From contig NC_035927.1 of the NCBI RefSeq assembly GCF_000348985.1, positions 434,001 to 498,000 on the forward strand: a stretch of DNA of 64,000 nucleotides. The letters are read 5' to 3'. Of this stretch, positions 39,411 through 48,761 are shown piece by piece. Below the pieces are notes generated by a model. It was not told the DNA's origin and searched no databases. It saw only the letters and a program-made list of their open reading frames with translations. Origin of the DNA: Huiozyma naganishii CBS 8797 (taxonomy: Eukaryota > Ascomycota > Saccharomycetes > Saccharomycetales > Saccharomycetaceae). The number at the start of each line of letters is the position of its first letter. Within the stretch, counting starts at the first letter, position 1. A program made the position numbers and the translations under genes.

Positions 39411-39857
39411 ATGTCCGATGCAGTAACTGGAGACGGCGTCGAGGGCGTCAACGGTGCCAACGGTGCCAACGGTGTCAACGTCGCCGACACGGCGCCTCCT
39501 CAGCCCGGACCCGGTCCCCTCCCCACTCGCTTTGAAGTGGAACTAGAGTTCGTCCAGTCGCTCGCAAACGTGCCCTACGTCACGTACTTGCTCACCACGC
39601 AGCAACACCTGTGGAAGAGCCAGCAGTTCCAACACTACCTCAAGTACCTGGAGTACTGGTGCTCCCCACCGTACTCCCAGTGCATAGTCTACCCGAACGG
39701 ACTGTTCGTGCTCAAACTGATCAACGGGTTCCTGGAGACACACGCCTCAGTCAACGACGACGGTCTGCTAGACGGCGTCGACGAACTGCCCAGGTACTTG
39801 CAACTCCACGGCGGTGAACTCATGAACGAGATGGTCCAACGCTGGGAATCAGCCTAG
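39411..39857 (+). CDS. MED31: Mediator complex middle-module subunit 31
   Basis: 148 residues. The conserved MED31 domain occupies about residues 40-130: FEVELEFVQSLANVPYVTYL, then LKYLEYWCSPPYSQCIVYP and VLKLINGF. The N-terminal 38 residues form a variable Gly/Asn/Val-rich segment encoded by a short tandem repeat (AACGGTGCC units near 39448-39477). Med31/Soh1 binds Med7 in the middle module of Mediator and influences elongation and repair-linked transcription. It is divergent from SCS3 with only 113 bp between the starts. It matches YGL127C. Confidence 0.96.
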   Translation: MSDAVTGDGVEGVNGANGANGVNVADTAPPQPGPGPLPTRFEVELEFVQSLANVPYVTYLLTTQQHLWKSQQFQHYLKYLEYWCSPPYSQCIVYPNGLFVLKLINGFLETHASVNDDGLLDGVDELPRYLQLHGGELMNEMVQRWESA

Positions 39858-40151
39858 TCACGCTGCCCGTGTAGCTGCCCACAGTGGGTATGGTATTTTT
39901 CACATCGCTGTGGGCGTCACGCACTGGTGTTCAATCCCGCGATAAGAACGTTCCACAACCCGCGCGGGAGGGGTCCGGTCTACGACTTCCGCTGTCACAG
40001 TCGTGTCACCGTTGTGTCACGACGCACAGTGCACACGCTCACGCAACCTTCACCCTCAGTGCATATATATATATATATAACTTGTATTTGAATTGAGATT
40101 GGACTCCCTGTTCTCCCTACAACACTCTCCAAGAGAACAAACTCCCCAAGC
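39858..40151. promoter_or_regulatory. Pyruvate carboxylase promoter
   Basis: 294 bases. An (AT)8 run at 40063-40079, about 75-90 bp upstream of the ATG, is the probable TATA region. Upstream sequence is GC-rich with repeated TGTCAC motifs near 40000-40020. Confidence 0.6.
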
Positions 40152-43100
40152 ATGAGTAAAAAGAGCAAGCTCGCAGCTATCAGGGACGCAGACTTCGCGC
40201 TGCTCGGCGACAAGAACAAGATCCTTGTGGCCAACAGGGGGGAGATCCCCATCAGGATCTTCCGGACCGCGCACGAACTGTCCATGCGCACAGTAGCCGT
40301 GTTCTCACACGAGGATAGACTCTCCACGCACAGACTCAAGGCTGACGAGTCCTACGCGATAGGCGAACCAAGCCAGTATACACCCGTGGGCGCATACTTG
40401 GCCATCGACGAGATTATCAACATCGCAAGGACCCATGGCGTCGATTTCATCCACCCTGGGTACGGATTCCTCTCCGAGAACGCAGAGTTCGCGGCAAAGG
40501 TCATTGAGGCAGGGATCACTTGGATCGGTCCACCCCCCGAGGTGATCGATTCCGTTGGGGATAAAGTATCCGCTAGAAACCTTGCTGCAAAGGCCAATGT
40601 CCCCACTGTCCCAGGTACACCTGGCCCCATTGAGACCGCTCAGGAGGCTGAGAAGTTTGTTGAAGAGTACGGGTACCCTGTCATCATCAAAGCCGCGTTC
40701 GGTGGTGGTGGTAGAGGTATGAGAGTCGTCAGGGAGGGTGAAGACATTGCGGACGCATTTGAACGTGCCCGGTCAGAGGCGGTCACCGCCTTTGGGAACG
40801 GGACCTGTTTTGTAGAGAGGTTCTTGAACAAGCCAAAGCATATCGAGGTGCAATTGTTGGCGGATAACTACGGGAACGTCGTCCACTTGTTCGAGAGAGA
40901 TTGCTCCGTGCAGAGGAGACACCAGAAAGTGGTAGAGGTCGCCCCAGCGAAAACATTGCCCCGCCATGTCAGAAACGCAATCCTTACAGATGCTGTGAAA
41001 TTGGCTAAGGAGGCAGGGTACAGGAACGCCGGGACAGCAGAGTTCCTTGTCGACGACCAGGACAGACACTACTTCATTGAGATCAACCCAAGAATCCAAG
41101 TGGAACACACGATCACGGAGGAAATCACTGGGATTGACCTCGTTGCCGCACAGATCCAGATCGCAGCTGGTGCGACGCTTGAACAACTTGGGTTGCTACA
41201 GGACAAGATTACAACGAGAGGGTTCGCCATCCAGTGCAGAATCACCACAGAGGATCCGGCCAAAAACTTCCAGCCAGACACGGGCAGACTCGAGGTGTAC
41301 TCCTCAGCGGGTGGGAACGGTGTCAGACTAGACGGTGGGAACGCATACGCTGGGGCAGTCATCTCCCCTCACTACGACTCAATGCTCGTCAAGTGCTCTT
41401 GCTCAGGGTCCACCTACGAAATAGTTCGTCGTAAGATGATCAGATCGCTCATCGAATTCAGAATCAGAGGTGTAAAGACAAACATCCCCTTCTTGCTCAC
41501 CCTTTTGATGCACCCAGTGTTCATCGATGGGTCCTACTGGACCACTTTCATCGACGATACACCAAAACTGTTCAAGATGGTCTCCTCGCAAAACAGAGCA
41601 CAAAAGTTGCTTCACTACTTGGCAGACTTGGCTGTTAACGGTTCTTCGATCAAGGGTCAAGTCGGCTTGCCCAAATTGAACAAAGTGCCAGACGTGCCAC
41701 ACTTACACGACGCAAACAACAACCCAATCAACGTCACCACCACGCAACCACCTTCTGGCTGGAGAGACATCCTGCTAAGGGACGGCCCAGACGCGTTTGC
41801 CAAACAGGTCAGACAGTTCAACGGTACTTTGCTAATGGACACCACGTGGAGAGACGCTCACCAGTCTCTACTAGCCACCAGAGTCAGAACGTACGATTTG
41901 TTGGCCATTGCACAGACCACAGCGCACGCGTGGGCCGGTGCATTCGCATTGGAGTGTTGGGGTGGTGCCACTTTTGACGTCGCCATGAGATTTCTGCATG
42001 AAGACCCATGGGACAGGTTGAGGAAGTTGAGGAAATTGGTCCCCAACATCCCATTCCAGATGTTGCTCCGTGGTGCCAACGGTGTCGCGTACTCCTCTTT
42101 GCCAGATAACGCCATCGACCATTTCGTCAAGCAGGCCAAGGACAACGGTGTCGACATCTTCAGAGTGTTCGACGCCTTGAACGATCTTGAACAATTGAAG
42201 GTCGGTGTCAACGCTGTCAAGAAGGCCGGTGGTGTAGTCGAAGCTACCATCTGCTACTCCGGTGACATGACGCAACCTGGGAAGAAGTACAACTTGGATT
42301 ATTATTTGGAAATTGCCGAAGCAGTTGTCCAAATGGGTACTCACATCCTAGGTATCAAGGACATGGCCGGCACTTTAAAGCCAGCGGCTGCGAAAATGCT
42401 GATCGGGTCGTTGAGAGCCAAATATCCAAACATGCCTATTCACGTCCACACTCACGATTCCGCCGGTACAGCTGTTGCCTCCAACGCCGCCTGCGCCCTA
42501 GCAGGTGCCGACGTGGTCGACGTGGCCATCAACTCCATGTCCGGTTTGACATCCCAGGCCTCCGTCAACGCACTTTTGGCCTCGCTAGATGGTCTGGTGG
42601 AAACTGGTGTCAGCGAAAAGCACGTGCGTGAGTTGGATGCATACTGGGCTGAGATGAGACTGCTATACTCTTGCTTCGGTGCGGACTTAAAGGGCCCAGA
42701 CCCTGAAGTGTACCAACACGAGATCCCAGGTGGACAATTGACCAACTTGCTGTTCCAGGCACAACAGCTTGGGTTAGGTGAACAGTGGGCCGAGACTAAG
42801 AAGGCCTACAGAGAGGCCAACTATTTACTTGGTGACATTGTCAAGGTCACACCAACCTCAAAAGTGGTTGGTGATTTGGCTCAATTCATGGTCACGAACA
42901 AGTTGACCTCCGATGACGTCAGGAGACTGGCGAGTCAGCTGGACTTCCCAGACTCTGTGATGGACTTCTTCGAAGGTTTGATCGGCCAGCCATATGGTGG
43001 ATTCCCAGAACCTTTGAGGTCCGATATCCTGATGGGCAAGAGAAGAAAGTTGACGTGCCGTCCGGGCTTGGAGTTGGCTCCTTTCGACATGGAAAAGGTA

Positions 43101-43697
43101 AGAGAGGACCTGACGGACAGGTTTGGCGACATTGACGAATGCGACGTGGCCTCGTACAACATGTATCCAAAGGTGTACGAGGACTTCCAAAAGATGAGAG
43201 AACAATACGGTGATCTATCCGTTTTGCCCACAAAGAACTTTTTGGCGCCTCCAGAGGTTGGCGAGGAGATCGAAATCACGATCGAACAGGGGAAGACTTT
43301 GATCGTCAGACTGCAGGCCGTTGGTGACTTGAACAAAACGACCGGTACTAGAGAAGTCTACTTTGAGCTGAACGGTGAAATGAGAAAGATCCACACAATC
43401 GACAGATCGCAGAAGGTCGAAACGATCGCGAAGCCGAAAGTGGACGGCCATGACCCATCACAAGTTGGGTCGCCAATGGCAGGTGTTATTGTCGAGGTGA
43501 AAGTCCACAAGGGTTCGCTTGTTAAGAAGGGCCAGTCCGTTGCGGTGCTAAGTGCTATGAAGATGGAAATGGTCGTCTCTGCCGGTGTGGATGGCCAAGT
43601 GAAAGACGTGTTTGTGAACGACGGTGACAACGTCGAAGCGTCCGATTTGTTGGTTCTCTTGGAGGATGCTGTCGTACCCCCAAGCGAGACTCAATGA
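40152..43697 (+). CDS. PYC2: Pyruvate carboxylase
   Basis: 1181 residues, full length (PYC1/PYC2 are 1178/1180). Order: a biotin carboxylase domain (about 20-480) with the ATP-grasp loop FGGGGRGMRVV and the EINPRIQVEHTITEE motif; a carboxyltransferase TIM barrel (about 560-870) with DTTWRDAHQSL, the carbamylated lysine region near the middle and HVHTHDSAGTA; a PYC-type linker domain; and a C-terminal biotinyl domain with AMKMEM, biotin-acceptor K1137. It carboxylates pyruvate to oxaloacetate in the cytosol for anaplerosis and gluconeogenesis. S. cerevisiae has duplicates PYC1 (YGL062W) and PYC2 (YBR218C); the single copy here is equally related by position, so the symbol is a choice. Highly biased codons. 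Confidence 0.97.
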   Translation: MSKKSKLAAIRDADFALLGDKNKILVANRGEIPIRIFRTAHELSMRTVAVFSHEDRLSTHRLKADESYAIGEPSQYTPVGAYLAIDEIINIARTHGVDFIHPGYGFLSENAEFAAKVIEAGITWIGPPPEVIDSVGDKVSARNLAAKANVPTVPGTPGPIETAQEAEKFVEEYGYPVIIKAAFGGGGRGMRVVREGEDIADAFERARSEAVTAFGNGTCFVERFLNKPKHIEVQLLADNYGNVVHLFERDCSVQRRHQKVVEVAPAKTLPRHVRNAILTDAVKLAKEAGYRNAGTAEFLVDDQDRHYFIEINPRIQVEHTITEEITGIDLVAAQIQIAAGATLEQLGLLQDKITTRGFAIQCRITTEDPAKNFQPDTGRLEVYSSAGGNGVRLDGGNAYAGAVISPHYDSMLVKCSCSGSTYEIVRRKMIRSLIEFRIRGVKTNIPFLLTLLMHPVFIDGSYWTTFIDDTPKLFKMVSSQNRAQKLLHYLADLAVNGSSIKGQVGLPKLNKVPDVPHLHDANNNPINVTTTQPPSGWRDILLRDGPDAFAKQVRQFNGTLLMDTTWRDAHQSLLATRVRTYDLLAIAQTTAHAWAGAFALECWGGATFDVAMRFLHEDPWDRLRKLRKLVPNIPFQMLLRGANGVAYSSLPDNAIDHFVKQAKDNGVDIFRVFDALNDLEQLKVGVNAVKKAGGVVEATICYSGDMTQPGKKYNLDYYLEIAEAVVQMGTHILGIKDMAGTLKPAAAKMLIGSLRAKYPNMPIHVHTHDSAGTAVASNAACALAGADVVDVAINSMSGLTSQASVNALLASLDGLVETGVSEKHVRELDAYWAEMRLLYSCFGADLKGPDPEVYQHEIPGGQLTNLLFQAQQLGLGEQWAETKKAYREANYLLGDIVKVTPTSKVVGDLAQFMVTNKLTSDDVRRLASQLDFPDSVMDFFEGLIGQPYGGFPEPLRSDILMGKRRKLTCRPGLELAPFDMEKVREDLTDRFGDIDECDVASYNMYPKVYEDFQKMREQYGDLSVLPTKNFLAPPEVGEEIEITIEQGKTLIVRLQAVGDLNKTTGTREVYFELNGEMRKIHTIDRSQKVETIAKPKVDGHDPSQVGSPMAGVIVEVKVHKGSLVKKGQSVAVLSAMKMEMVVSAGVDGQVKDVFVNDGDNVEASDLLVLLEDAVVPPSETQ

Positions 43698-43854
43698 GTG
43701 TCTGTGCTCTTTTTTTGATCTTATCTCTACTGGATTCCCTCCTGTACAATAGCAATATCCTGTTATACGTTTATATATGGACGAATTATCTATCTGTGGT
43801 GAGTTGGTTCATCGTTACCTGCTTTAATTCTCTTCCCTCGTTCCAGTTTCCGTT

Positions 43855-44490
43855 CTACTTTCTAACAGGCTGCCTACTCTGGGTATTGTGCGGTTGCTTG
43901 CCCACTTTAGAGCCAATCTTGGGAATCCCCGTCGCCCCCCTCTGTGCCACTTTCGGTAGCCCCGTTCTCCCGCGAACTGCCCGTGTCCTCGAATTGGCAA
44001 CAGGTTTAGTACTGGGACCCTTCATGTCTCTATGTAGGATCCTCGTCTGCTTCTCACTTTCCAACTTCTGTTTCAATTGGGATACTTCCCTTCTTTCTTC
44101 CTCCAACAGGTCCTTCCCAGCATCCTTCCCCTGTAAGTATAGTATGTACTGTGGATCATTCATTAGCTTCTGAAGGTAACCAGCCTCGGATTGAATGTCG
44201 ATCCACGTATCCAGTATGAAATTGGTCGATTTGCAGACTTCCTGCAGCTTGGACAAATTGCCCTTGGATGAGTTCTGCACCACGTCGTTCAGCTGTTTAA
44301 TAGTCTCTGTAATCTTATCAAGCGCAGTGGACTCCTCCATGAGGGACTGCAGGGCTAGCGACGAAATCTGCGTTCGCGACTGTTGCAGCTTCGATGTTAT
44401 TGTCTCCGTGTCCAGCACTGACCGCCTCTGCTCAAAGATATGCGGTATAATCTCATTGAGTGTCTTCTCGTCAAACCTTTTGTTAGTCAT
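43855..44490 (-). CDS. DUO1: DASH/Dam1 kinetochore complex subunit Duo1
   Basis: 211 residues (S. cerevisiae Duo1 247). The conserved block is in the middle: LNDVVQNSSKGNLSKLQEVCKSTNFILDTWIDIQSEAGYLQKLMNDPQY, flanked by helical heptad-like segments. The C-terminal 50 residues are basic, Arg/Gly/Lys-rich. Duo1 is one of ten subunits of the microtubule ring complex and contacts tubulin. It is next to pyruvate carboxylase, as in S. cerevisiae (YGL061C-YGL062W). The stop lies 158 bp from the convergent PYC stop. Confidence 0.94.
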   Translation of the reverse strand: MTNKRFDEKTLNEIIPHIFEQRRSVLDTETITSKLQQSRTQISSLALQSLMEESTALDKITETIKQLNDVVQNSSKGNLSKLQEVCKSTNFILDTWIDIQSEAGYLQKLMNDPQYILYLQGKDAGKDLLEEERREVSQLKQKLESEKQTRILHRDMKGPSTKPVANSRTRAVRGRTGLPKVAQRGATGIPKIGSKVGKQPHNTQSRQPVRK

Positions 44491-44688
44491 TGCGTTCTGG
44501 TTCTGTCTCAGTAACTCGTGATTGTCTTTATCGCAGTACCAGACCTTCGCTTCAGTGTTTTGTTAGAAGTCACTTGAGAAATAAAATAAAAGCATATGTT
44601 GATGGAGGCGTATAAAGCGCTCAGGGAGTCTTTTACTGTACTTGACCCCTTACCCACCAAACAGCTACCGAAGTTGCTCTTCAGAGTC

Positions 44689-46770
44689 ATGGCAGACGTT
44701 GATTTTGAAACCGTGTTGGCTAATTTGAAGAGGGCGTTCGACGAACACTCAACAGACCCGGTTTCGCTTGTCACCGTGATCGACCTGTACGCCGATCAAA
44801 TAAATGATACTGGAACCCCAGAGGAAATAGGTAGGTTTCTGCTGACTTTATACCAGCTGCTCCAAGACAATGAAGCTGTTTTGAAGGAGATTGCTTGGGA
44901 CCTGCCCAAAACTCTCTTGAGCTTTTTCAATGCCCGGAACATAGACCTGCATCAGAAACTGACTGAGAGCTTGATTATTGCCTCTGTGATGAAGTGTTTT
45001 ACCGAGATAGCCCTCAAGGGCAATCCAAAGGAGTGTCTCTTGGCTGGGTGTGAACTGTTGACAGATTTGAAATTTGTAACAGATATGGACGATGCCAGTG
45101 CCACGGAAGAGAGTGAAGGAATTGATGATGACGCAACCGACACCGAATCTCAGGATACAGGGTCTGATTATACGGCATCGGGGAGCGAGGATCAGGAAGA
45201 TCCACAGATCACGGCCAGCCCTGCGGACACTTACGAGGCTAAGAACGATTCGGAATTCATTCCCGATATTAAGGTACACTTACTATTCCAATTGATCACG
45301 ACGTCACTAAACCGTGTGGAGAGTCTCTACCCGTCGAAGTTTTTGAGTATGGCTATTGCATCGATTCTAAGGTTCTTGAAAGGTAACATAGATTTGATGG
45401 AAAACACAGCGTTTGTGCTTCGTCGTATCAATGAGCTAGTCTCGTCCTATCATCCTACTTTAACGCCATACTCTAATCTATTAGATGTCACGAAAGAGGT
45501 GTATGATAATTTGATAGAAGAGGAAGAACAGTTGAGGGAGAAATTAATGGGCGTTCTTACAACGATCTCGGTGTCTCTTTGTTTCAAGGTCAAGGACATG
45601 GCCTTCGATCTGGCTTACTACTGTACTCTAGCAGACACTACTTTAGACGTGGAATTATTTGATGAAGAGTTCAAGAAGCTTTGCTGTCAATGCACCAAAA
45701 TGGTGAAAACCATACCGGTGCAACTAGAACAAGAGTTTTCCAAGCTCCTACAAGAATCAAAAGAAATATACAACCCGGTACTAGAATTATCCGAAAAACC
45801 CGAAAGTGAAGTTACCCAAATGATATATCAGTTATCGTATACATTTGCGATGAACAAGACGCTGAAAGAGACGGACATGGTGGTAGACCCGTATGGGATT
45901 ATTATCCTGTCCGGAATGTTTTACGTGGAATACAACACGCATTTAGTACCAAAGATTGCTGTTGGGGACGCCATCTATCTTTTCTTGAGGTGCGCGACGG
46001 CTTCATTATTTTCCGATGTCTTCAACAACAAAACCGTGGAAAGCACCTGTAAATATTGGATTTGGGTTTCATTGGTTAACAATTCCATACCTAACATAAA
46101 AGGGCAGCTGACAGATATTTCCCCAATCATAATACGCACCTTCTTACAGATACTTTTAGTCAAAAATTGTGCTGAGAAGAACGAACACGTCAGAACGGCG
46201 ACGTTTGTTTTGTTGACCCGAATTCTATGCATTTTACCAGAAGAAATGTCGTATGGATTCATCTTCGATACTCTGCTAACTTGCCCCTATGTGCACGCCA
46301 AGATAATCATGATAAAAGTTTTCAAGGACTTGACACAACGCAACTCAAACGATATAACGGGGCATATCACACGAACTAGTGAGTCGGCAAACTCGGTAAC
46401 TAATAATATCTCCAAACTGAAGATCTCAGAGGACGGGAAACCGGCCCGCCCAGCACTACCGCCCAGACCGTACATTGCCATTACTGACGATCGGATGGCG
46501 TCCATCCACAGCTTAGCAATGGTCGCCGTCCAGAATGTACAAAACGACTTGGAAACAAAGCAGATGTCTGCGATTCCCTTGCTTCTAGCTTATATGAACC
46601 TTTTCGTTGGAATACGAGATAAATGGAATAAGGATCTACTGTTTGCAATGCAGAAATCTATCGATGATAAATTCAAAACACACAAATGGTCCAGCGACGG
46701 CCACCCAGTGCCGCAACTGGACTTCATCAAAATAGCAAATGATACTTTGAAGCAATATCTGAATGTATAA
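44689..46770 (+). CDS. YBP2: YBP1/YBP2 family protein
   Basis: 693 residues from the ATG at 44689 (MADVDFETVLANLKRAF), where similarity to S. cerevisiae Ybp1/Ybp2 begins; in-frame ATGs upstream (for example at 44602) lie in unconserved sequence. It is a helical-repeat protein with the family stretch AWDLPKTLLSFF near residue 68. A strongly acidic low-complexity insertion (about residues 130-180, many Asp/Glu/Ser/Thr) splits the N-terminal domain. Ybp1 supports peroxide-induced oxidation of Yap1; Ybp2 works at kinetochores. With one copy here, functions could be shared. Orthology to YGL060W versus YBR216C is undecided; neighbours DUO1 and PKP2 are on the YGL track. Confidence 0.85.
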   Translation: MADVDFETVLANLKRAFDEHSTDPVSLVTVIDLYADQINDTGTPEEIGRFLLTLYQLLQDNEAVLKEIAWDLPKTLLSFFNARNIDLHQKLTESLIIASVMKCFTEIALKGNPKECLLAGCELLTDLKFVTDMDDASATEESEGIDDDATDTESQDTGSDYTASGSEDQEDPQITASPADTYEAKNDSEFIPDIKVHLLFQLITTSLNRVESLYPSKFLSMAIASILRFLKGNIDLMENTAFVLRRINELVSSYHPTLTPYSNLLDVTKEVYDNLIEEEEQLREKLMGVLTTISVSLCFKVKDMAFDLAYYCTLADTTLDVELFDEEFKKLCCQCTKMVKTIPVQLEQEFSKLLQESKEIYNPVLELSEKPESEVTQMIYQLSYTFAMNKTLKETDMVVDPYGIIILSGMFYVEYNTHLVPKIAVGDAIYLFLRCATASLFSDVFNNKTVESTCKYWIWVSLVNNSIPNIKGQLTDISPIIIRTFLQILLVKNCAEKNEHVRTATFVLLTRILCILPEEMSYGFIFDTLLTCPYVHAKIIMIKVFKDLTQRNSNDITGHITRTSESANSVTNNISKLKISEDGKPARPALPPRPYIAITDDRMASIHSLAMVAVQNVQNDLETKQMSAIPLLLAYMNLFVGIRDKWNKDLLFAMQKSIDDKFKTHKWSSDGHPVPQLDFIKIANDTLKQYLNV

Positions 46771-46976
46771 TAAGTAAATTGAAGGTGTTGGTGTCAACAC
46801 TTCTACACAACATTGTCACTCATCCACACAAGTAACTATGACTCTCATTTTGTTCCTTTTTCTCTTTTTTTTAATCATCGCCGTTTTGAAGATTCTTCTG
46901 CATTACGTTGCGATGACTGAGAAGATTTAGGGTCCAGGATGTACAAGACAAGCCAAGGTAACACCCCCTCGTAAAA

Positions 46977-46994
46977 CACACACACACACACACA
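46977..46994. repeat. (CA)9 microsatellite abutting the PKP2 start codon
   Basis: Nine CA units end directly before the PKP2 ATG, so the repeat forms the immediate 5' leader and start-codon context. Confidence 0.95.
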
Positions 46995-48512
46995 ATGAAA
47001 CCAGCTGGTCCTTGTCAGAAAGTATTTGTACGGTTTAAACACTCCATCCATACCCCAAGCATTTCTCAAATCCCAGATTTCTCGAAATACTCGCCGATTC
47101 AGCCAATAAAAGAGGGTCTTGCTCCGTACCTGTTCGAAACGATGAAGGCGTACCCTAACGGGTCTAAGTATGTGAATCAACAGCATTACTACCATAATAA
47201 AACTGTACTGATTGAGAATTACGCGAGGCGGACGCCAAATCCGGTTTCTCTAACGCAACTAGCGCAATATTACGACGACTCGAGTACTCTGACCAAGGCA
47301 AAGATTATAAACTCCGGGAAATTCGTGAAGGAGGAGTTGGCTATTCGAATGGCCAAGAAATTGAGGCTGCTACAAAACCTCCCCTTTAATGTAGTGAATA
47401 ATTTCCATTTTGTCCAAGTCTATGAATCATACTACGACATCTTTGAACGATTTAGACGATTCCCAACCATTCGAACGTTGGAGGACAACATGCGGTTTGC
47501 AGAGTTTACCAAGGATATTCTCCAGGACTTCAACTCCCTGAATCTACCGCATTTGGTGATGGGGGCTTTGGAATGTACAATTCTGGATCTTTATCCTACA
47601 GAAAAGATGGACGAGCTATTATCGGATTTGTTGCGGGCAAGAATCTCTAGAAGGCTGATAGTGGAGGAACATTTGAGTGTGACAGCTAACTTCTTAAGCG
47701 GGAAGAATGAAAACACGCTCGTTCTGGGGGATATATTCCAGGAGTGCTCAGCAAGCGAGTACGTACTAGAGGCGAGTAGAATGTGCCAGAGGTTCATCAA
47801 GGATATGTACTATGATGACATCCTACTACCAGAGTTGATCATCAAGGGGACCACGGACCTGAAGTTCTATTTCTTGCCGACGCACTTGAAGTACCTGCTG
47901 GGCGAGCTTTTAAGAAATGCTTACACGGCAACAACGAAAGAATTTATCAGAAAGGGTCTTTCAAAGCCAACCCCGATCGAGGTTACCATAATTGAAAACC
48001 CGGAAAACTACCTGTTCAAGATATCTGATAATGCAGGTGGGCTGCTGCACCCTGATGAAAATATATGGTCGTTTGGGAAATCGAAGGCAAGAGCCAGTGA
48101 ATCGCTGAGCAGCTTCCATAGGCTGCCTGGTCTCCAAACGGTCTCGATCTACGACCATTTGTACGAGGAGAAGAGGCAGAAATCGAGATCTGAAGGTGGG
48201 TTTGCTGGAACAGAGAGCCGGTGCAACTACCCAAGAGAGGTAGCCAAACCGTACATCCGCACCTCGCTGGAACCAACCACGCACTGGAATCTGAAGAAGG
48301 GCCAATTCAAATTTGAGAAACCCCTCATTGAGATACTGGAAAGACCTTTCCGCTACAAACTGGGGATTGGCCTGGCAATGTGCAAAGTATACGCAGATTA
48401 CTGGAACGGCGACCTCTCTCTCCATTCCATGCCCGGGTACGGTGTAGACACAGTTTTGAAATTGGGGAACTTGATGAAGCACACACAAAAGAAGCAGCTT
48501 GATAAAGTGTAG
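46995..48512 (+). CDS. PKP2: Mitochondrial pyruvate dehydrogenase kinase
   Basis: 505 residues (S. cerevisiae Pkp2 491). The N-terminal 15-20 residues are basic without acids, consistent with a mitochondrial presequence. The BCDK-type four-helix domain follows, then a GHKL ATPase domain: the N-box ELLRNAYTAT near residue 307, DNAGGL near 342, and GIGLAMCKVYADYW with the GYG(V)DT motif near the C-terminus. With Pkp1 it phosphorylates and inactivates the E1-alpha subunit of pyruvate dehydrogenase in the matrix. A lysine- and glycine-containing insertion near residues 385-420 lies in the ATP-lid region. Position next to the YBP gene and RAD6 matches YGL059W. Confidence 0.94.
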   Translation: MKPAGPCQKVFVRFKHSIHTPSISQIPDFSKYSPIQPIKEGLAPYLFETMKAYPNGSKYVNQQHYYHNKTVLIENYARRTPNPVSLTQLAQYYDDSSTLTKAKIINSGKFVKEELAIRMAKKLRLLQNLPFNVVNNFHFVQVYESYYDIFERFRRFPTIRTLEDNMRFAEFTKDILQDFNSLNLPHLVMGALECTILDLYPTEKMDELLSDLLRARISRRLIVEEHLSVTANFLSGKNENTLVLGDIFQECSASEYVLEASRMCQRFIKDMYYDDILLPELIIKGTTDLKFYFLPTHLKYLLGELLRNAYTATTKEFIRKGLSKPTPIEVTIIENPENYLFKISDNAGGLLHPDENIWSFGKSKARASESLSSFHRLPGLQTVSIYDHLYEEKRQKSRSEGGFAGTESRCNYPREVAKPYIRTSLEPTTHWNLKKGQFKFEKPLIEILERPFRYKLGIGLAMCKVYADYWNGDLSLHSMPGYGVDTVLKLGNLMKHTQKKQLDKV

Positions 48513-48761
48513 TCCCTTACAAACCCACCGTAGCACCACTGTACGCGGTCCCATCTCATCTGCTTTGGACAGGCCCATTCCCTCTAGACGCACGTGACTT
48601 CGAAGTACCCAAAATTTTGAGAAAACAGAAAAATCACCGAAACCGAATTTTGAATCGCCACTTAGAAGTTGGTCTTCTGAGCGGAATGGACAGTGCAGGA
48701 TCATCAGTGAATACCAATACACTAGGTTTGTAACAAATCAGACAGACGGAGACTATATATC

